Below are positions 44,125 to 52,259 of a DNA stretch of 64,000 nt, piece after piece (the stretch's first letter is position 1; each line of letters opens with the position of its first letter). Source of the stretch: Streptomyces sp. JJ38 (lineage in GTDB: Bacteria > Actinomycetota > Actinomycetes > Streptomycetales > Streptomycetaceae); the NCBI RefSeq assembly GCF_019303475.1, contig NZ_JABLSI010000006.1, positions 125,473 through 189,472 on the forward strand, read 5' to 3'. The position numbers and the translations under genes were made by a program. The notes beneath the pieces were generated by a model, which saw nothing but the letters and a program-made list of their open reading frames with translations, had not been told where the DNA came from and did not search any database.

Positions 44125-44547
44125 ATGGCCACGCTCGCACGCAGGCAGCGGTTCCCCTTCGCGGAGCTGCCCGACTGGTTCGAGGACTTCCCGACCCGCT
44201 TCACGATGCCGGGCATGGCGGACCTCTACACCATGCGCGTCGAGGAGTACACGGAGGAAGGCCGGTACGTGATCCGTGCGGAGCTGCCCGGTATCGACGT
44301 CGAGGACCTGGACGTCACCGTCGAGGACGGCGTTCTCACCGTCAAGGCCGAGCGCACCGAGCGCGAGGTCGACAAGCACCGCAGCGAGATCCGCTACGGG
44401 TCGCTGACCCGCAGCCTCACCCTGCCCAAGGGCGCCAACGACGACGACGTCCGCGCCGACTACACGGACGGCATGCTCACCGTGACCGTGGGCCTCGGCG
44501 AGGAGAAGGCGAGTCCGAAGCACATCGAGATCAAGCACACCATCTGA
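44125..44547 (+). CDS. Hsp20/alpha-crystallin small heat-shock protein
   Basis: 140 aa holdase chaperone. Alpha-crystallin domain from about residue 35 to 130: MRVEEYTEEGRYVIRAELPG, VEDGVLTVKAERTE, YGSLTRSLTLPKGA and DGMLTVTVGLGEE. N-terminus FPFAELPDWFEDFPTRF is the usual oligomerisation arm. Corresponds to HspX/Acr (Rv2031c), the best known DosR target, and carries a DevR-like box in its promoter. Confidence 0.93.
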   Translation: MATLARRQRFPFAELPDWFEDFPTRFTMPGMADLYTMRVEEYTEEGRYVIRAELPGIDVEDLDVTVEDGVLTVKAERTEREVDKHRSEIRYGSLTRSLTLPKGANDDDVRADYTDGMLTVTVGLGEEKASPKHIEIKHTI

Positions 44548-44558
44548 GACCTGGTGTG

Positions 44559-44604
44559 TCGCGGGCCTCCGGGCGACCACGGCCGCACGTCCGGGGGCCC
44601 GCGA
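44559..44604. terminator. Hairpin between converging hsp20 and hydA
   Basis: TCGCGGGCC pairs with GGCCCGCGA (9 bp) around a 28-nt GC-rich loop, 12 nt after hsp20 and 11 nt before the hydA stop on the other strand. Confidence 0.55.
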
Positions 44605-44614
44605 TCGTCAGATG

Positions 44615-46012
44615 TCAGGTCCTCCCCGTGGTCCGTTCGAGGTCCAGCTCCAGGAAGTGCGCCGAGCAGGAGATGCACGGGTCGTGGTTGCGCACCGCCC
44701 GCTCGCACAGCCGGGTGAGCGCCTCGTCGGACGCCTCCCCGCGCTCCAGCGCGGCCTGGACGAGGCGGCGCAGGTCCTCCTCGATGGCCCCCTGGTTCTG
44801 CGCGGTCGGCGGCACGATGCGGGCGTCGGCGACCCGGCCCGCGCCATCGAGCACGTAACGGTGGTAGAGCAGGCCCCGGGGCGCCTCGGTCGCACCGTGC
44901 CCCACCCCCGCACGGGCCGGCACCTCCGTGTACGGCCGCTCGGGCGGCTCGTACTCCGCGATGATCCGCAGCGCCTCCTCGACGGCGTAGAGGACCTCCA
45001 CCGCCCGGACGAGGATGCTCCGGTACGGGTTCCGGCAGACCTCCGCGCCCGTCCGCTCTGCGCCCGGGGCCCGTGGCGGCTCGCTCAGGCCGGCCTCCCG
45101 TGCCGCCTGCCGGGCCACCGGTGACAGCAGGTGGCCGCTGACGGCGTAGCGGGCGAGGGAGCCGGTGAGCTGGCGCCGGCCGTCCAGCCGGGACTGGAGC
45201 GCTGTGGAGTGGGGAACCTGCTCTTCGGTGACGTGCTCGGAGAACGTGTGGAGGGGAAAGCCGCGAGGCGACGGCGGGGCGCCCGGCCCCGCGTAGGGGA
45301 GCACGGTGGGGACCCCGGACTCGATGGCATAGGTGCCGGGCTCGACGAGCGCGAGCAGGTCGGCCTCGCACTCGGCCTCGGGGAAGTCGAAACCCGCGAC
45401 CCAGCGCACCGTGTCCCAGGCGTCGTCCAGTGCGGTGCGCAGCCGTTCGGCGAGCGGACGCAGTTCGCCGGGCGTCGGGGCCCGGTGGAAGCCGCCGAGG
45501 CGCACGTTGACCGGGTGGATGGCCCGGCCCCCGAGCAGCTCGACCACGGCGTTCCCGGCCTGCTTGAGCCGCAGCCCGCGTTCGACGTGCGTCCGGTGCT
45601 CGCGGGAGAGGCCGACGACGTCGTCATGGCCGAGGAAGTCCGGTGCGTGCAGCAGATGGACGTGCAGTGTCTGGCTCTCGATCCACTCCCCGCAGTACAT
45701 CAGTCGGCGCAGGGCGGCGACGGGTCCCTCGACGAGGACGCCGCACGCCTCCTCGACGGCCCGGCAGGCGCTCATCTGGTAGGCGACGGGGCAGATCCCG
45801 CAGATGCGCGAGGTGAGGTCGGGCGGTTCGGTATGGGCCCGGCCCCGGAGGAAGGCCTCGAAGAACCGGGGCGGTTCGTAGATCGCGAGCCGCGCCTCGG
45901 TCACGGTGTCGTCGTGCACGCGCAGGTGCAGCGCGGTCTCGCCCTCGACGCGGGCGAGCGCGGGGACGCGCAGCGTCCGGGTGCGGGGTGCGGACTCGTC
46001 CGGCTCGTTCAT
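44615..46012 (-). CDS. hydA: [NiFe] hydrogenase large subunit, group 3b type
   Basis: 465 aa. Nickel ligands are present in both motifs: R-I-C71-G-I-C74 near the N-terminus and D-P-C446-I-S-C449-SAH at the end. As in group 3b cytoplasmic NADP(H)-linked enzymes the protein starts with [19 protein letters not shown] and has [20 protein letters not shown]. Thirteen residues ([13 protein letters not shown]) follow His452 and are probably removed by the protease encoded at 49401. Last gene of the operon; ATG overlaps hydD by 4 nt. Would oxidise H2 or dispose of reductant in hypoxia. Confidence 0.92.
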   Translation of the reverse strand: MNEPDESAPRTRTLRVPALARVEGETALHLRVHDDTVTEARLAIYEPPRFFEAFLRGRAHTEPPDLTSRICGICPVAYQMSACRAVEEACGVLVEGPVAALRRLMYCGEWIESQTLHVHLLHAPDFLGHDDVVGLSREHRTHVERGLRLKQAGNAVVELLGGRAIHPVNVRLGGFHRAPTPGELRPLAERLRTALDDAWDTVRWVAGFDFPEAECEADLLALVEPGTYAIESGVPTVLPYAGPGAPPSPRGFPLHTFSEHVTEEQVPHSTALQSRLDGRRQLTGSLARYAVSGHLLSPVARQAAREAGLSEPPRAPGAERTGAEVCRNPYRSILVRAVEVLYAVEEALRIIAEYEPPERPYTEVPARAGVGHGATEAPRGLLYHRYVLDGAGRVADARIVPPTAQNQGAIEEDLRRLVQAALERGEASDEALTRLCERAVRNHDPCISCSAHFLELDLERTTGRT

Positions 46013-46794
46013 GCGGGACCGTGCTCCTCCACATCCGTGAACGCGGTGACGTTGAAGGTGTGCAGGAGCCTGCCGACGTCCTCCTCACCCATGCCGTCGC
46101 GGTGCATGAGCGGGATGAGGGCGGGGAGGTTGGTCGTCCCGGCGGGGCCGAAGCAGCCGTAGCAACCGCGCCCGTACGCGGGGCAGATGGCCCCGCAGCC
46201 CGCGTGGGTGGCAGGGCCCAGGCAGGGCGTGCCGTGGGCGACGGTGACGCAGACGGTACCGCGCCGCTTGCAGGAGAAGCAGACGCTGTGGTTCGGGACG
46301 TCCGGCCTGCGGTCGGAGAGGAAGGCCGTGATGACCTCCAGCAGCTGGGTGCGGTCGATAGGGCAGCCGCGCAGCTCGAAGTCGACGGGCACATGGGCGG
46401 AGACGGGGGTGGAGGTGGCGAGGGTCTCGATGTAGTCGGGACGGGCGTAGACGGCCTCCAGGTACTCGCCCGCGTCGGCGTAGTTGCGCAGGGCCTGGAC
46501 GCCGCCGGCGGTGGCGCAGGCGCCGATGGTGACGAGACGGCGGGACGCGGCCCGCACGCGCCGGATACGCGCGGCGTCCTCCGGGGTGCTGACCGAGCCC
46601 TCGACGAGGGACAGGTCGTAGGGGCCGGGACCGACGTCGCTCGACGCTTCCAGGAAGTGGGCGATCTCCAGCTCGGCCGCGATGCCGAGGAGTTCGTCCT
46701 CGCAGTCGAGCAGGGTGAGCTGGCAGCCGTCGCAGGACGCGAACTTGAACACCCCGAGGCGGGGGCGGGCGGCCGGTGCGGTGTGCGTGCTCAT
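46009..46794 (-). CDS. hydD: [NiFe] hydrogenase small subunit, group 3b type
   Basis: 261 aa Fe-S electron relay subunit without signal peptide, hence cytoplasmic. Proximal cluster Cys in [23 protein letters not shown] and RGCPIDR; C-terminal cysteines [26 protein letters not shown] and [10 protein letters not shown] for the other clusters. Two Cys-rich blocks are complete. ATG 46794; 104 nt of repetitive DNA separate it from hydG. Confidence 0.92.
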   Translation of the reverse strand: MSTHTAPAARPRLGVFKFASCDGCQLTLLDCEDELLGIAAELEIAHFLEASSDVGPGPYDLSLVEGSVSTPEDAARIRRVRAASRRLVTIGACATAGGVQALRNYADAGEYLEAVYARPDYIETLATSTPVSAHVPVDFELRGCPIDRTQLLEVITAFLSDRRPDVPNHSVCFSCKRRGTVCVTVAHGTPCLGPATHAGCGAICPAYGRGCYGCFGPAGTTNLPALIPLMHRDGMGEEDVGRLLHTFNVTAFTDVEEHGPA

Positions 46795-46898
46795 CTCACG
46801 GCTCCTCTCACGGTCCCTCCACGGCTCCCCTCGCGGCTTGCCCACCGCTGTTCCCACGGCTCCCCTCACGGCCTCTCACAGTCCCTCCACGGCTCCCC
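46795..46898. repeat. Degenerate tandem repeat inside the hydrogenase operon
   Basis: About eight imperfect copies of a 12-14 nt unit close to CTCACGGCTCCC (CCACGGCTCCCCTC occurs twice exactly) fill the whole gap between hydG and hydD, ending at the hydG stop. No ribosome site other than the short GGAGCC...GTGAG-like sequence before hydD is obvious. Confidence 0.65.
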
Positions 46899-47705
46899 TC
46901 ACAGCTCCCGGACGGCGAGCAGGGGTTCGGCCTCGTCGTAGCCGACGACCGGACCGTCCCGGCAGAGCAGCAGCGGCCCGAGCTGGCAGTGGCCGCAGTG
47001 CCCGGTGGCGCAGCGCATGTTGCGCTCCAGCGACACCCGCACCCGCCCGGGCGGCACCCCGCGGCCGAGCAGGGCCCGGGCGGTGGCGCGGATCATGACC
47101 TCCGGGCCGCAGACGAACGCGGTGGTGTCCCCGGGGGCGAACCGCGCCTCGTCGAGCAGCGTGGTGACGACGCCGACCCGCCCGGCCCAGCCGACGCTCG
47201 GCCGGTCGACGGTGGCGACGGCGAAGGGGCGCCGCCAGTCGGGGAACTCGTCCCGGTAGAGCAGGTCTTCGGGAGACCGGGCGCCGGCCAGGACGTTCAG
47301 CCGCCCGTACGCCCGCGGCTCGGCCAGGACGGCGTGGACGAGGGGCCGCAGCGGGGCGAGCCCGATGCCCCCGGCGATGACGAGCACGTCCCGGCCCCGG
47401 GCGGTGGCGAGGTCCCAGGGGGTGCCGAACGGCCCGCGCACCCCCACCGAGGCGCCCACCCGCAGGCCGCACAGCGCGCGGGAGACGGCTCCGACGGCGC
47501 GCACCGTGTGGGTGAGACGCGGCCCGTCGACGATGCCGGACACCGACACCGGGATCTCGCCGACGCCGAACGCGTACAGCATCGCGAACTGCCCCGGCGC
47601 GAAGGGCTCCAGGCCCCCGCCGGCCGGCTCCAGCACGAGCGTGACCGTGTCGCCGGTGTCCTCGCGGCGGGCCACCAGGCGGTAGGGAAGCGGCACAGGC
47701 GTCAT
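46899..47705 (-). CDS. hydG: Hydrogenase FAD/NAD(P)-binding diaphorase subunit
   Basis: 268 aa, the gamma subunit that passes electrons between Fe-S centres and NAD(P). FAD domain: PYRLVARREDTGDTVTLVLE, GQFAMLYAFGVGEIPVSVSG; NAD domain: VLVIAGGIGLAPLRPLVHAV and AFVCGPEVMIRATARAL; C-terminal [2Fe-2S] loop RCATGHCGHCQLGPLLLC. ATG 47705 overlaps the stop of the cNMP gene by 4 nt. Confidence 0.9.
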   Translation of the reverse strand: MTPVPLPYRLVARREDTGDTVTLVLEPAGGGLEPFAPGQFAMLYAFGVGEIPVSVSGIVDGPRLTHTVRAVGAVSRALCGLRVGASVGVRGPFGTPWDLATARGRDVLVIAGGIGLAPLRPLVHAVLAEPRAYGRLNVLAGARSPEDLLYRDEFPDWRRPFAVATVDRPSVGWAGRVGVVTTLLDEARFAPGDTTAFVCGPEVMIRATARALLGRGVPPGRVRVSLERNMRCATGHCGHCQLGPLLLCRDGPVVGYDEAEPLLAVREL

Positions 47706-48181
47706 GGCGGTGGCGCGCTCCCCTGCGGCGGCCCGTACAGGTCGAGCAGCCGGGTGCGGGTGGCGCGGAGCCGCTCCCCGATGGTGGCGGCCACCGCGGT
47801 GACCAGCGGCAGCCCCAGGGCCGGGTCCGCGGCGCACAGTGCGCGCACCGCGTCCGCGTCGAACTCCCAGGCGCGTACCGTCTCCAAAGCCTCGGCGCCG
47901 AGGTGCCAGCGCCGAGGGTGGAACAGCCACGACCAGCCGAGCAGCCCGCCGGCGCCGATCGTCTCGACGACGACCCGCCCGGGGCCGGGGAGCTGCACGT
48001 CGAGTGCCACGACGCCGCCGCGCAGCAGCCAGAAGCGGTCGGCGTCCTCCCCCTCCTCGAAGATCCGGGCGGCGCCGGGGAGGGTGACGTCGCGGGCGAG
48101 GGCCAGCAGACGCTCCCGATGCTCGGGGGTCAGCTCCGCGAACGTGCCGGTCGTCGCGGCCGCGTCGGCCCGCGGGCTCAC
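47702..48181 (-). CDS. Cyclic-nucleotide-binding-domain protein within the hydrogenase operon
   Basis: 159 aa. Paralogue of the protein at 42456: DVTLPGAARIFEEGEDADRF, LLRGGVVALDVQLPG, ETIGAGGLLGWSWLFHP, WHLGAEALETVRAWEFDADA, and the same ending RTRLLDLYGPPQG, with no HTH. GTG 48181 overlaps the hydB stop and its own stop overlaps hydG, so it is made together with the hydrogenase and probably binds or regulates the enzyme. Ligand unknown. Confidence 0.8.
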   Translation of the reverse strand: MSPRADAAATTGTFAELTPEHRERLLALARDVTLPGAARIFEEGEDADRFWLLRGGVVALDVQLPGPGRVVVETIGAGGLLGWSWLFHPRRWHLGAEALETVRAWEFDADAVRALCAADPALGLPLVTAVAATIGERLRATRTRLLDLYGPPQGSAPPP

Positions 48182-49356
48182 TTCCGGCCCTCCTCGCGTG
48201 CGGCCTCCTCGCGCAGGGCGTGGGCCTCCTCGGTGAGGTCGATGCCGGTGGGGCACCAGACGATGCAGCGGCCGCAGCCCACACACCCCGAGCTGCCGAA
48301 CTGGTCGTGCCAGGTGCCCAGCTTGTGGGTGAGCCACTGGCGGTAGCGGCTGCGCGGGCTGGCACGCACCGGGCCGCCGCCCAGGAGGGAGAAGTCCAGG
48401 TCGTAGCAGGAGTCCCAGCGGCGCCAGCGCTCGGCGTGGTCGCCGGTCAGGTCGGTGACGTCCTCCGTGGTCGTGCAGAAACAGGTGGGGCACACCATGG
48501 TGCAGTTGCCGCAGCTCAGACAGCGCGCCGTGACGTCGTCCCAGCGCTCGGCCTCCAGGTTGTCCCGCATCAGGGTCCGCAGGTCCACCGGGGGCATGGA
48601 GCGGCCCATCCGGTCGGCCGCGTCGCGCACGGCGTCGGCCGCGGCCGTACGGGTGGGGGCGTCGGCGGTGCGACGGGGCAGCTCCACGAGCACCTCGGCC
48701 CCCTCCGGGCTCCCGCTGCGGCACAGGAAGCGGTGCCCCTCGCCGTCCAGGACCTCGGTGAGCGCGAGGTCGTACCCCGCGTCGGCCGCCGGGCCCGAGC
48801 CCATCGAGACACAGAAGCAGGTGGCCCCCGGCTCCGTGCACTCGACCGCGACCAGGAAGGCACCGGTCCGCCGGGAGCGGTAGGCCGGGTCCCGGTGCCG
48901 GCCGCCGATCATCACCCGGTCGAGGACGCGGATGGCTCTCAGGTCGCAGGGCCGCACCCCGAGAAAGGCGTAGGCGACGCCCCGGGGCCGGTCCTCGCGC
49001 ACCGTCATCCCGCCGTCTGGCTCCCGGTCGGCCGTCCACTGGCGGACCCGTTCGGGGTGCAGGAACGACTTCCACGACTGCGGCCCCGCGCTGTGGGCGA
49101 AGGCGGCCCCGTCCTCCCGGCGGCGCAGCCGGTACCGTCCCGCCTCCAGCTCCACCCCCCAGCCCCAGGGCAGCGCCCCGGCGGAGTCCAGCTCGTCCAG
49201 CACGATCGCACCGTCGCGGACCGTCGGCCCGACCACCGTGCGCCCACGGCGCCGGAGGACGCTCACGAGCGCCTCCAGGCCGTCCCGGCCGAGGACGGCC
49301 TCGACGTGGCCCTCCGCGCCCGCTCCGGCCGCTCCCGTCTCCGTGGGGTCCGTCAT
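48178..49356 (-). CDS. hydB: Hydrogenase 4Fe-4S ferredoxin-type beta subunit
   Basis: 392 aa. Typical sulfhydrogenase beta chain: GVRPCDLRAIRVLDRVMIGG, ECTEPGATCFCVSMGSG, then two cluster motifs, CLSCGNCTMVCPTCFC and SSGCVGCGRCIVWCPTGIDL. It carries electrons between the NAD(P)-binding and hydrogenase modules. ATG 49356. First structural gene of the operon, 44 nt downstream of the protease gene. Confidence 0.9.
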   Translation of the reverse strand: MTDPTETGAAGAGAEGHVEAVLGRDGLEALVSVLRRRGRTVVGPTVRDGAIVLDELDSAGALPWGWGVELEAGRYRLRRREDGAAFAHSAGPQSWKSFLHPERVRQWTADREPDGGMTVREDRPRGVAYAFLGVRPCDLRAIRVLDRVMIGGRHRDPAYRSRRTGAFLVAVECTEPGATCFCVSMGSGPAADAGYDLALTEVLDGEGHRFLCRSGSPEGAEVLVELPRRTADAPTRTAAADAVRDAADRMGRSMPPVDLRTLMRDNLEAERWDDVTARCLSCGNCTMVCPTCFCTTTEDVTDLTGDHAERWRRWDSCYDLDFSLLGGGPVRASPRSRYRQWLTHKLGTWHDQFGSSGCVGCGRCIVWCPTGIDLTEEAHALREEAAREEGRK

Positions 49357-49400
49357 CCTCTGTCCTCACCCTTCCCGCGACACCCTGTGCGTCAGGACCA

Positions 49401-49949
49401 CTACAGAGTGTCAGCAGGTGGAACGTCCCGGCCCGAAGCCGCCGGGTGTGTCCCCCCGCCGCCCCAGCGGGCGACGTCCGCCTCGATGAGCTCGGCGAGC
49501 CACGGCACCACGCGGGCGACGGCCGGGCTGAGCCCGCGGCCGGGCGCGTGGTCCGCACCCTCGACCGCGTAGCCGACCAGACGGCCGGGGGCGCGCCCGA
49601 GGACGTCGGCCAGCCGCAGCGCCTCGGCGACGCCGAGGCCGTGCGTGCTGTGCCGCCCCGGAGCCACGGCGAGCGGGGCGGCCCCCGAGGCCGAGCACCA
49701 TCGATGGGTCCGCCCGGGGCAGGGCGCCGGGGGGAAGCAGGCGTCGACGATCACCGTGAGCGCGCTGCCCTCCCAGTGCCCGATGAGCCGGCCCGGCTCC
49801 CCGTCGCACACGGCGAACGACGTACCCGGAGGCGGCGGGCGCCGCTCGGCCCGCTCCCGCAGCAGCGCGACGACCGCCCACCCGACGCCGTCGTCGCCCC
49901 GGAACGCGTTGCCCACCCCGATGACCGCGGTACCGGCGAGCGGCTTCAT
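49401..49949 (-). CDS. Hydrogenase maturation protease
   Basis: 182 aa. HycI/HoxM-type endopeptidase: AVIGVGNAFRGDDGVGWAVV carries the first metal-sensing acid, VIVDACFPPA the second, and APGRHSTHGLGVAEALRLAD the His. It would trim the HydA tail once nickel is inserted. ATG 49949. The other maturation genes (hypABCDEF) are absent from the window and must lie elsewhere. The C-terminus is Gly/Thr-rich and unconserved. Confidence 0.87.
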   Translation of the reverse strand: MKPLAGTAVIGVGNAFRGDDGVGWAVVALLRERAERRPPPPGTSFAVCDGEPGRLIGHWEGSALTVIVDACFPPAPCPGRTHRWCSASGAAPLAVAPGRHSTHGLGVAEALRLADVLGRAPGRLVGYAVEGADHAPGRGLSPAVARVVPWLAELIEADVARWGGGGTHPAASGRDVPPADTL

Positions 49950-50098
49950 CGATCCGTACGTCCTCACCCGAGCCCCGAGCCTGCGCGGTGCGCCTGTGCC
50001 GTCCATCGTCGACGAGCCGGCCGCGCGGGAGGCGCAGCGACGCACCGGGCGCACGGTCAGCCGTCAGGGGGCAAGGGGCAAGGGGCAGGGTTCACGGG

Positions 50099-50740
50099 TC
50101 ACGGGTTCAACGGCCCGGAGCCGGTCCAGCGCGGCTCCACCACGTTCCACTCGCCCGCCCAGTCCGCGTCCGCGCGGCGGTCCAGGGCGTGCAGGCGGAG
50201 CTTGAGGAGCCCCAGGGAGGCCAGGGAGACGCCGCCGGCCACGGCGAGCCCGGCGTGCGCGGCGGCCAGGGCGACGTCCGCGTCCGAGCGGGGCGCGGCG
50301 ACCGGGTTACCGGCGTCGTCGACCCACAGCGGCACGGTGCTCCCCGAGTCCGTTCCGCTGGGCACGGCGACGGTGCCCCGGTGCTCCTCGGCCTGGGGGA
50401 AGCGCCAGACCGCCGGCGCCGTCGCGTCACCGCCGCCGCCGCGGTACGGGGACTCCCTCGGCTCCGCCTCGGCCAGCGTCCGTGCGCTCACCGAGTGCCG
50501 GTGCCGGGCCTCTTCCTCGGCCGTCCGGCTCTCGCCGTCCAGGGTGGCCAGCCCGGCGGCCGAGCCCAGGACCACGGCCAGCGGCAGCGCGGCGGCGAAG
50601 CCGACGACCGCCCGGCTGCGCGCCCGGTCGAGATCACGGCACAGGGGGCCGGTGTCCCGGCCCCTCGCCCGCCGCCAGTGCGTGCGCAGCGGCGTACGGG
50701 GCGGGCCGCCCCCGGGCGTCGCGAAGTTCTGTCGGGACAC
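50099..50740 (-). CDS. Rv1733c-family two-helix membrane protein
   Basis: 213 aa. A cytoplasmic N-terminus, a helix SRAVVGFAAALPLAVVLGSA, a long external loop with TVPLWVDDAGNPVAAPRSDA, and a second helix HAGLAVAGGVSLASLGLLKL. The ordering and the TVPLWVD...G motif define the Rv1733c group, whose founding member is a DosR-regulated M. tuberculosis antigen. Function unknown. Lies 33 nt after the XRE-PNPOx gene. Confidence 0.78.
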   Translation of the reverse strand: MSRQNFATPGGGPPRTPLRTHWRRARGRDTGPLCRDLDRARSRAVVGFAAALPLAVVLGSAAGLATLDGESRTAEEEARHRHSVSARTLAEAEPRESPYRGGGGDATAPAVWRFPQAEEHRGTVAVPSGTDSGSTVPLWVDDAGNPVAAPRSDADVALAAAHAGLAVAGGVSLASLGLLKLRLHALDRRADADWAGEWNVVEPRWTGSGPLNP

Positions 50741-50773
50741 GGAGCACCTCCTCCACCGCTCGTGCGCGCCCGG

Positions 50774-51481
50774 TCACCCGGAGTCGTCCGCGGACTCGCG
50801 GTCCACGTCGGGGTGCACGATCCTGCGGCCGGTGACCCGGGTCGGGGTGATCGCGAGCCACCGTCGACGCCGCCCGCCCGGCCACGGCTCCGAGGCGGTC
50901 CGCTCGTCCAGCCGCCCCACGGCGTCCGGGTCGGTGACGGCCCGCCCCTCACCCACGGCCAGCACGCTCCAGCCCTCGCTGAGCACCTCGTCGATGCGGT
51001 CCACCTCGAAGGCCACCTCGGCCCCCTCGACGGCCGCCGGGACGGCCTCCTCGGCCGTGCGGAACGCGATGTCCCCGGCGGACACCACGTAGTTGACCGG
51101 GACCACGGCCGGGCCCTGGGGGGTGACGACCGCCACCCGCCCGACGCCGTGCGAGCCGAGCAGCCCGCGGCACTCCGCCTCGTCCAGCTCCAGCAGCCGG
51201 GCACCCCGGAACGCGGTGCCCCCGCCCCCCGGCGGCCGGTCCGACGCGCTCCCCGTGAGCTCCGCGAGCGTCGTCCGCAGGGCGTCGGCGAGCCGCAGCA
51301 GCACCCCCACACCGGGCGAGGAGGAGCGCTCCTCGACGTAGCGGATGTACGTGGTCGCGGCGCCGGTGCGCTCGGCGAGCTCCTCGCGGCTCAGCCCCAG
51401 CTCCTCGCGCCGGGCGGCCACCCGCCGCCCGAGGTCGGTCCCGTGCCCGGCTCCGGTGCGCTGGTCCGCGGTGTTCGGCAT
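50774..51481 (-). CDS. Fusion of XRE helix-turn-helix and PNPOx-like flavin domain
   Basis: 235 aa. Residues about 15-75 are an XRE HTH (RRVAARREELGLSREELAER, TTYIRYVEERSSSPGVGVLL); residues 95-215 are a pyridoxamine-5'-phosphate-oxidase-like split barrel (ECRGLLGSHGVGRVAVVTPQ, GPAVVPVNYVVSAGDIAFRT, VAFEVDRIDEVLSEGWSVLA). The second part may bind FMN or F420, making this a possible redox-responsive regulator. Start ATG 51481; GTG 51490, which overlaps the OsmC stop, is equally possible. Confidence 0.85.
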   Translation of the reverse strand: MPNTADQRTGAGHGTDLGRRVAARREELGLSREELAERTGAATTYIRYVEERSSSPGVGVLLRLADALRTTLAELTGSASDRPPGGGGTAFRGARLLELDEAECRGLLGSHGVGRVAVVTPQGPAVVPVNYVVSAGDIAFRTAEEAVPAAVEGAEVAFEVDRIDEVLSEGWSVLAVGEGRAVTDPDAVGRLDERTASEPWPGGRRRRWLAITPTRVTGRRIVHPDVDRESADDSG

Positions 51482-51486
51482 CTCCC

Positions 51487-52170
51487 TCACGTCCTTCCGG
51501 ACGACGGCTCACCGGCCACCGGCTCCGGTGCGAGCGCCCCAAGGGCGACCCTGATCTCCGGCGGGTGGGTGAGCGTGTTCTTGACGGTGCAGCGCGAGAC
51601 GACGGCCTCGAAGGCGGCGGCGCGCTCCGGTGGCAGCCCGGGCGCGTCGACCCGCAGGGCGAGCGTCGCGACGTGGGCCGGGGCCTGGGCGGCCAGGGTG
51701 TGCTCGGCGGTGACGCGCAGGCCGCCGCGGTCGAGTCCGTGCCGGTCGAGGAAACGCCCGGCGTAGTGCGCGGCACAGGTGGCCACGGAGGCCACGAAGA
51801 GCTCCACCGGCGAGGGAGCGGTGTCCCCGCCGCCCTCGGACTGCGGCTGGTCGACGGTCAGGACGTGCCCGCGCACGCTCGCCTCGTACGCGTCACCGCC
51901 GAGCGGTACCACCTCCACGCGCCCCGGCCCTCCGTCGACCTGTTCGACGGCGGCCGCCTGGGCCAGCAGCAGCGCCGCGATACGCCGCGCCTCCCGCGGG
52001 GTGAGGGACGCCCACACCTCGCTGTCGTCGTACGGCTCGCGCGCGGTGTCCAGAACCACCCGCCCCATCCCGGCGGGCAGCCCCGGAAGCGTGAACCGGG
52101 TGACGTTGACGTCCCGCCCGCACCGCGTCCGCACATGCTCGCCGTGCCCCGCGTTCCGCTTCTCGTCCAC
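51487..52170 (-). CDS. OsmC-family protein
   Basis: 227 aa. N-terminal 80 residues are an extra segment with a small DUF-like motif (EVWASLTPREARRIAALLLA); the OsmC/Ohr domain follows with APSPVELFVASVATCAAHYA and SRCTVKNTLTHPPEIRVAL. Cys in ATCAAHYA and SRCTV are the two OsmC peroxidatic positions, so peroxide reduction is likely. Heads the XRE-PNPOx/Rv1733c group; a DevR-like box lies 57 bp upstream. Confidence 0.85.
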   Translation of the reverse strand: MDEKRNAGHGEHVRTRCGRDVNVTRFTLPGLPAGMGRVVLDTAREPYDDSEVWASLTPREARRIAALLLAQAAAVEQVDGGPGRVEVVPLGGDAYEASVRGHVLTVDQPQSEGGGDTAPSPVELFVASVATCAAHYAGRFLDRHGLDRGGLRVTAEHTLAAQAPAHVATLALRVDAPGLPPERAAAFEAVVSRCTVKNTLTHPPEIRVALGALAPEPVAGEPSSGRT

Positions 52171-52222
52171 AGGCCCACCATCCGCCCGCCGACCGCCCGG
52201 CCTCCAGAGCCGAACGGCCCCC

Positions 52223-52245
52223 GCCCGGGGCTGATGGCCCCGGGC
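52223..52245. terminator. 9-bp hairpin that also contains a DevR-like box
   Basis: GCCCGGGGC-TGATG-GCCCCGGGC. It follows the anti-sigma-like gene and precedes the OsmC gene on the same strand, so it can be its terminator. Positions 52227-52240 (GGGGCTGATGGCCC) also fit GGGNCNNNNGNCCC, 57 bp from the OsmC start. Both readings are possible. Confidence 0.5.
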
Positions 52246-52259
52246 GGCGCAGCGTCCGC

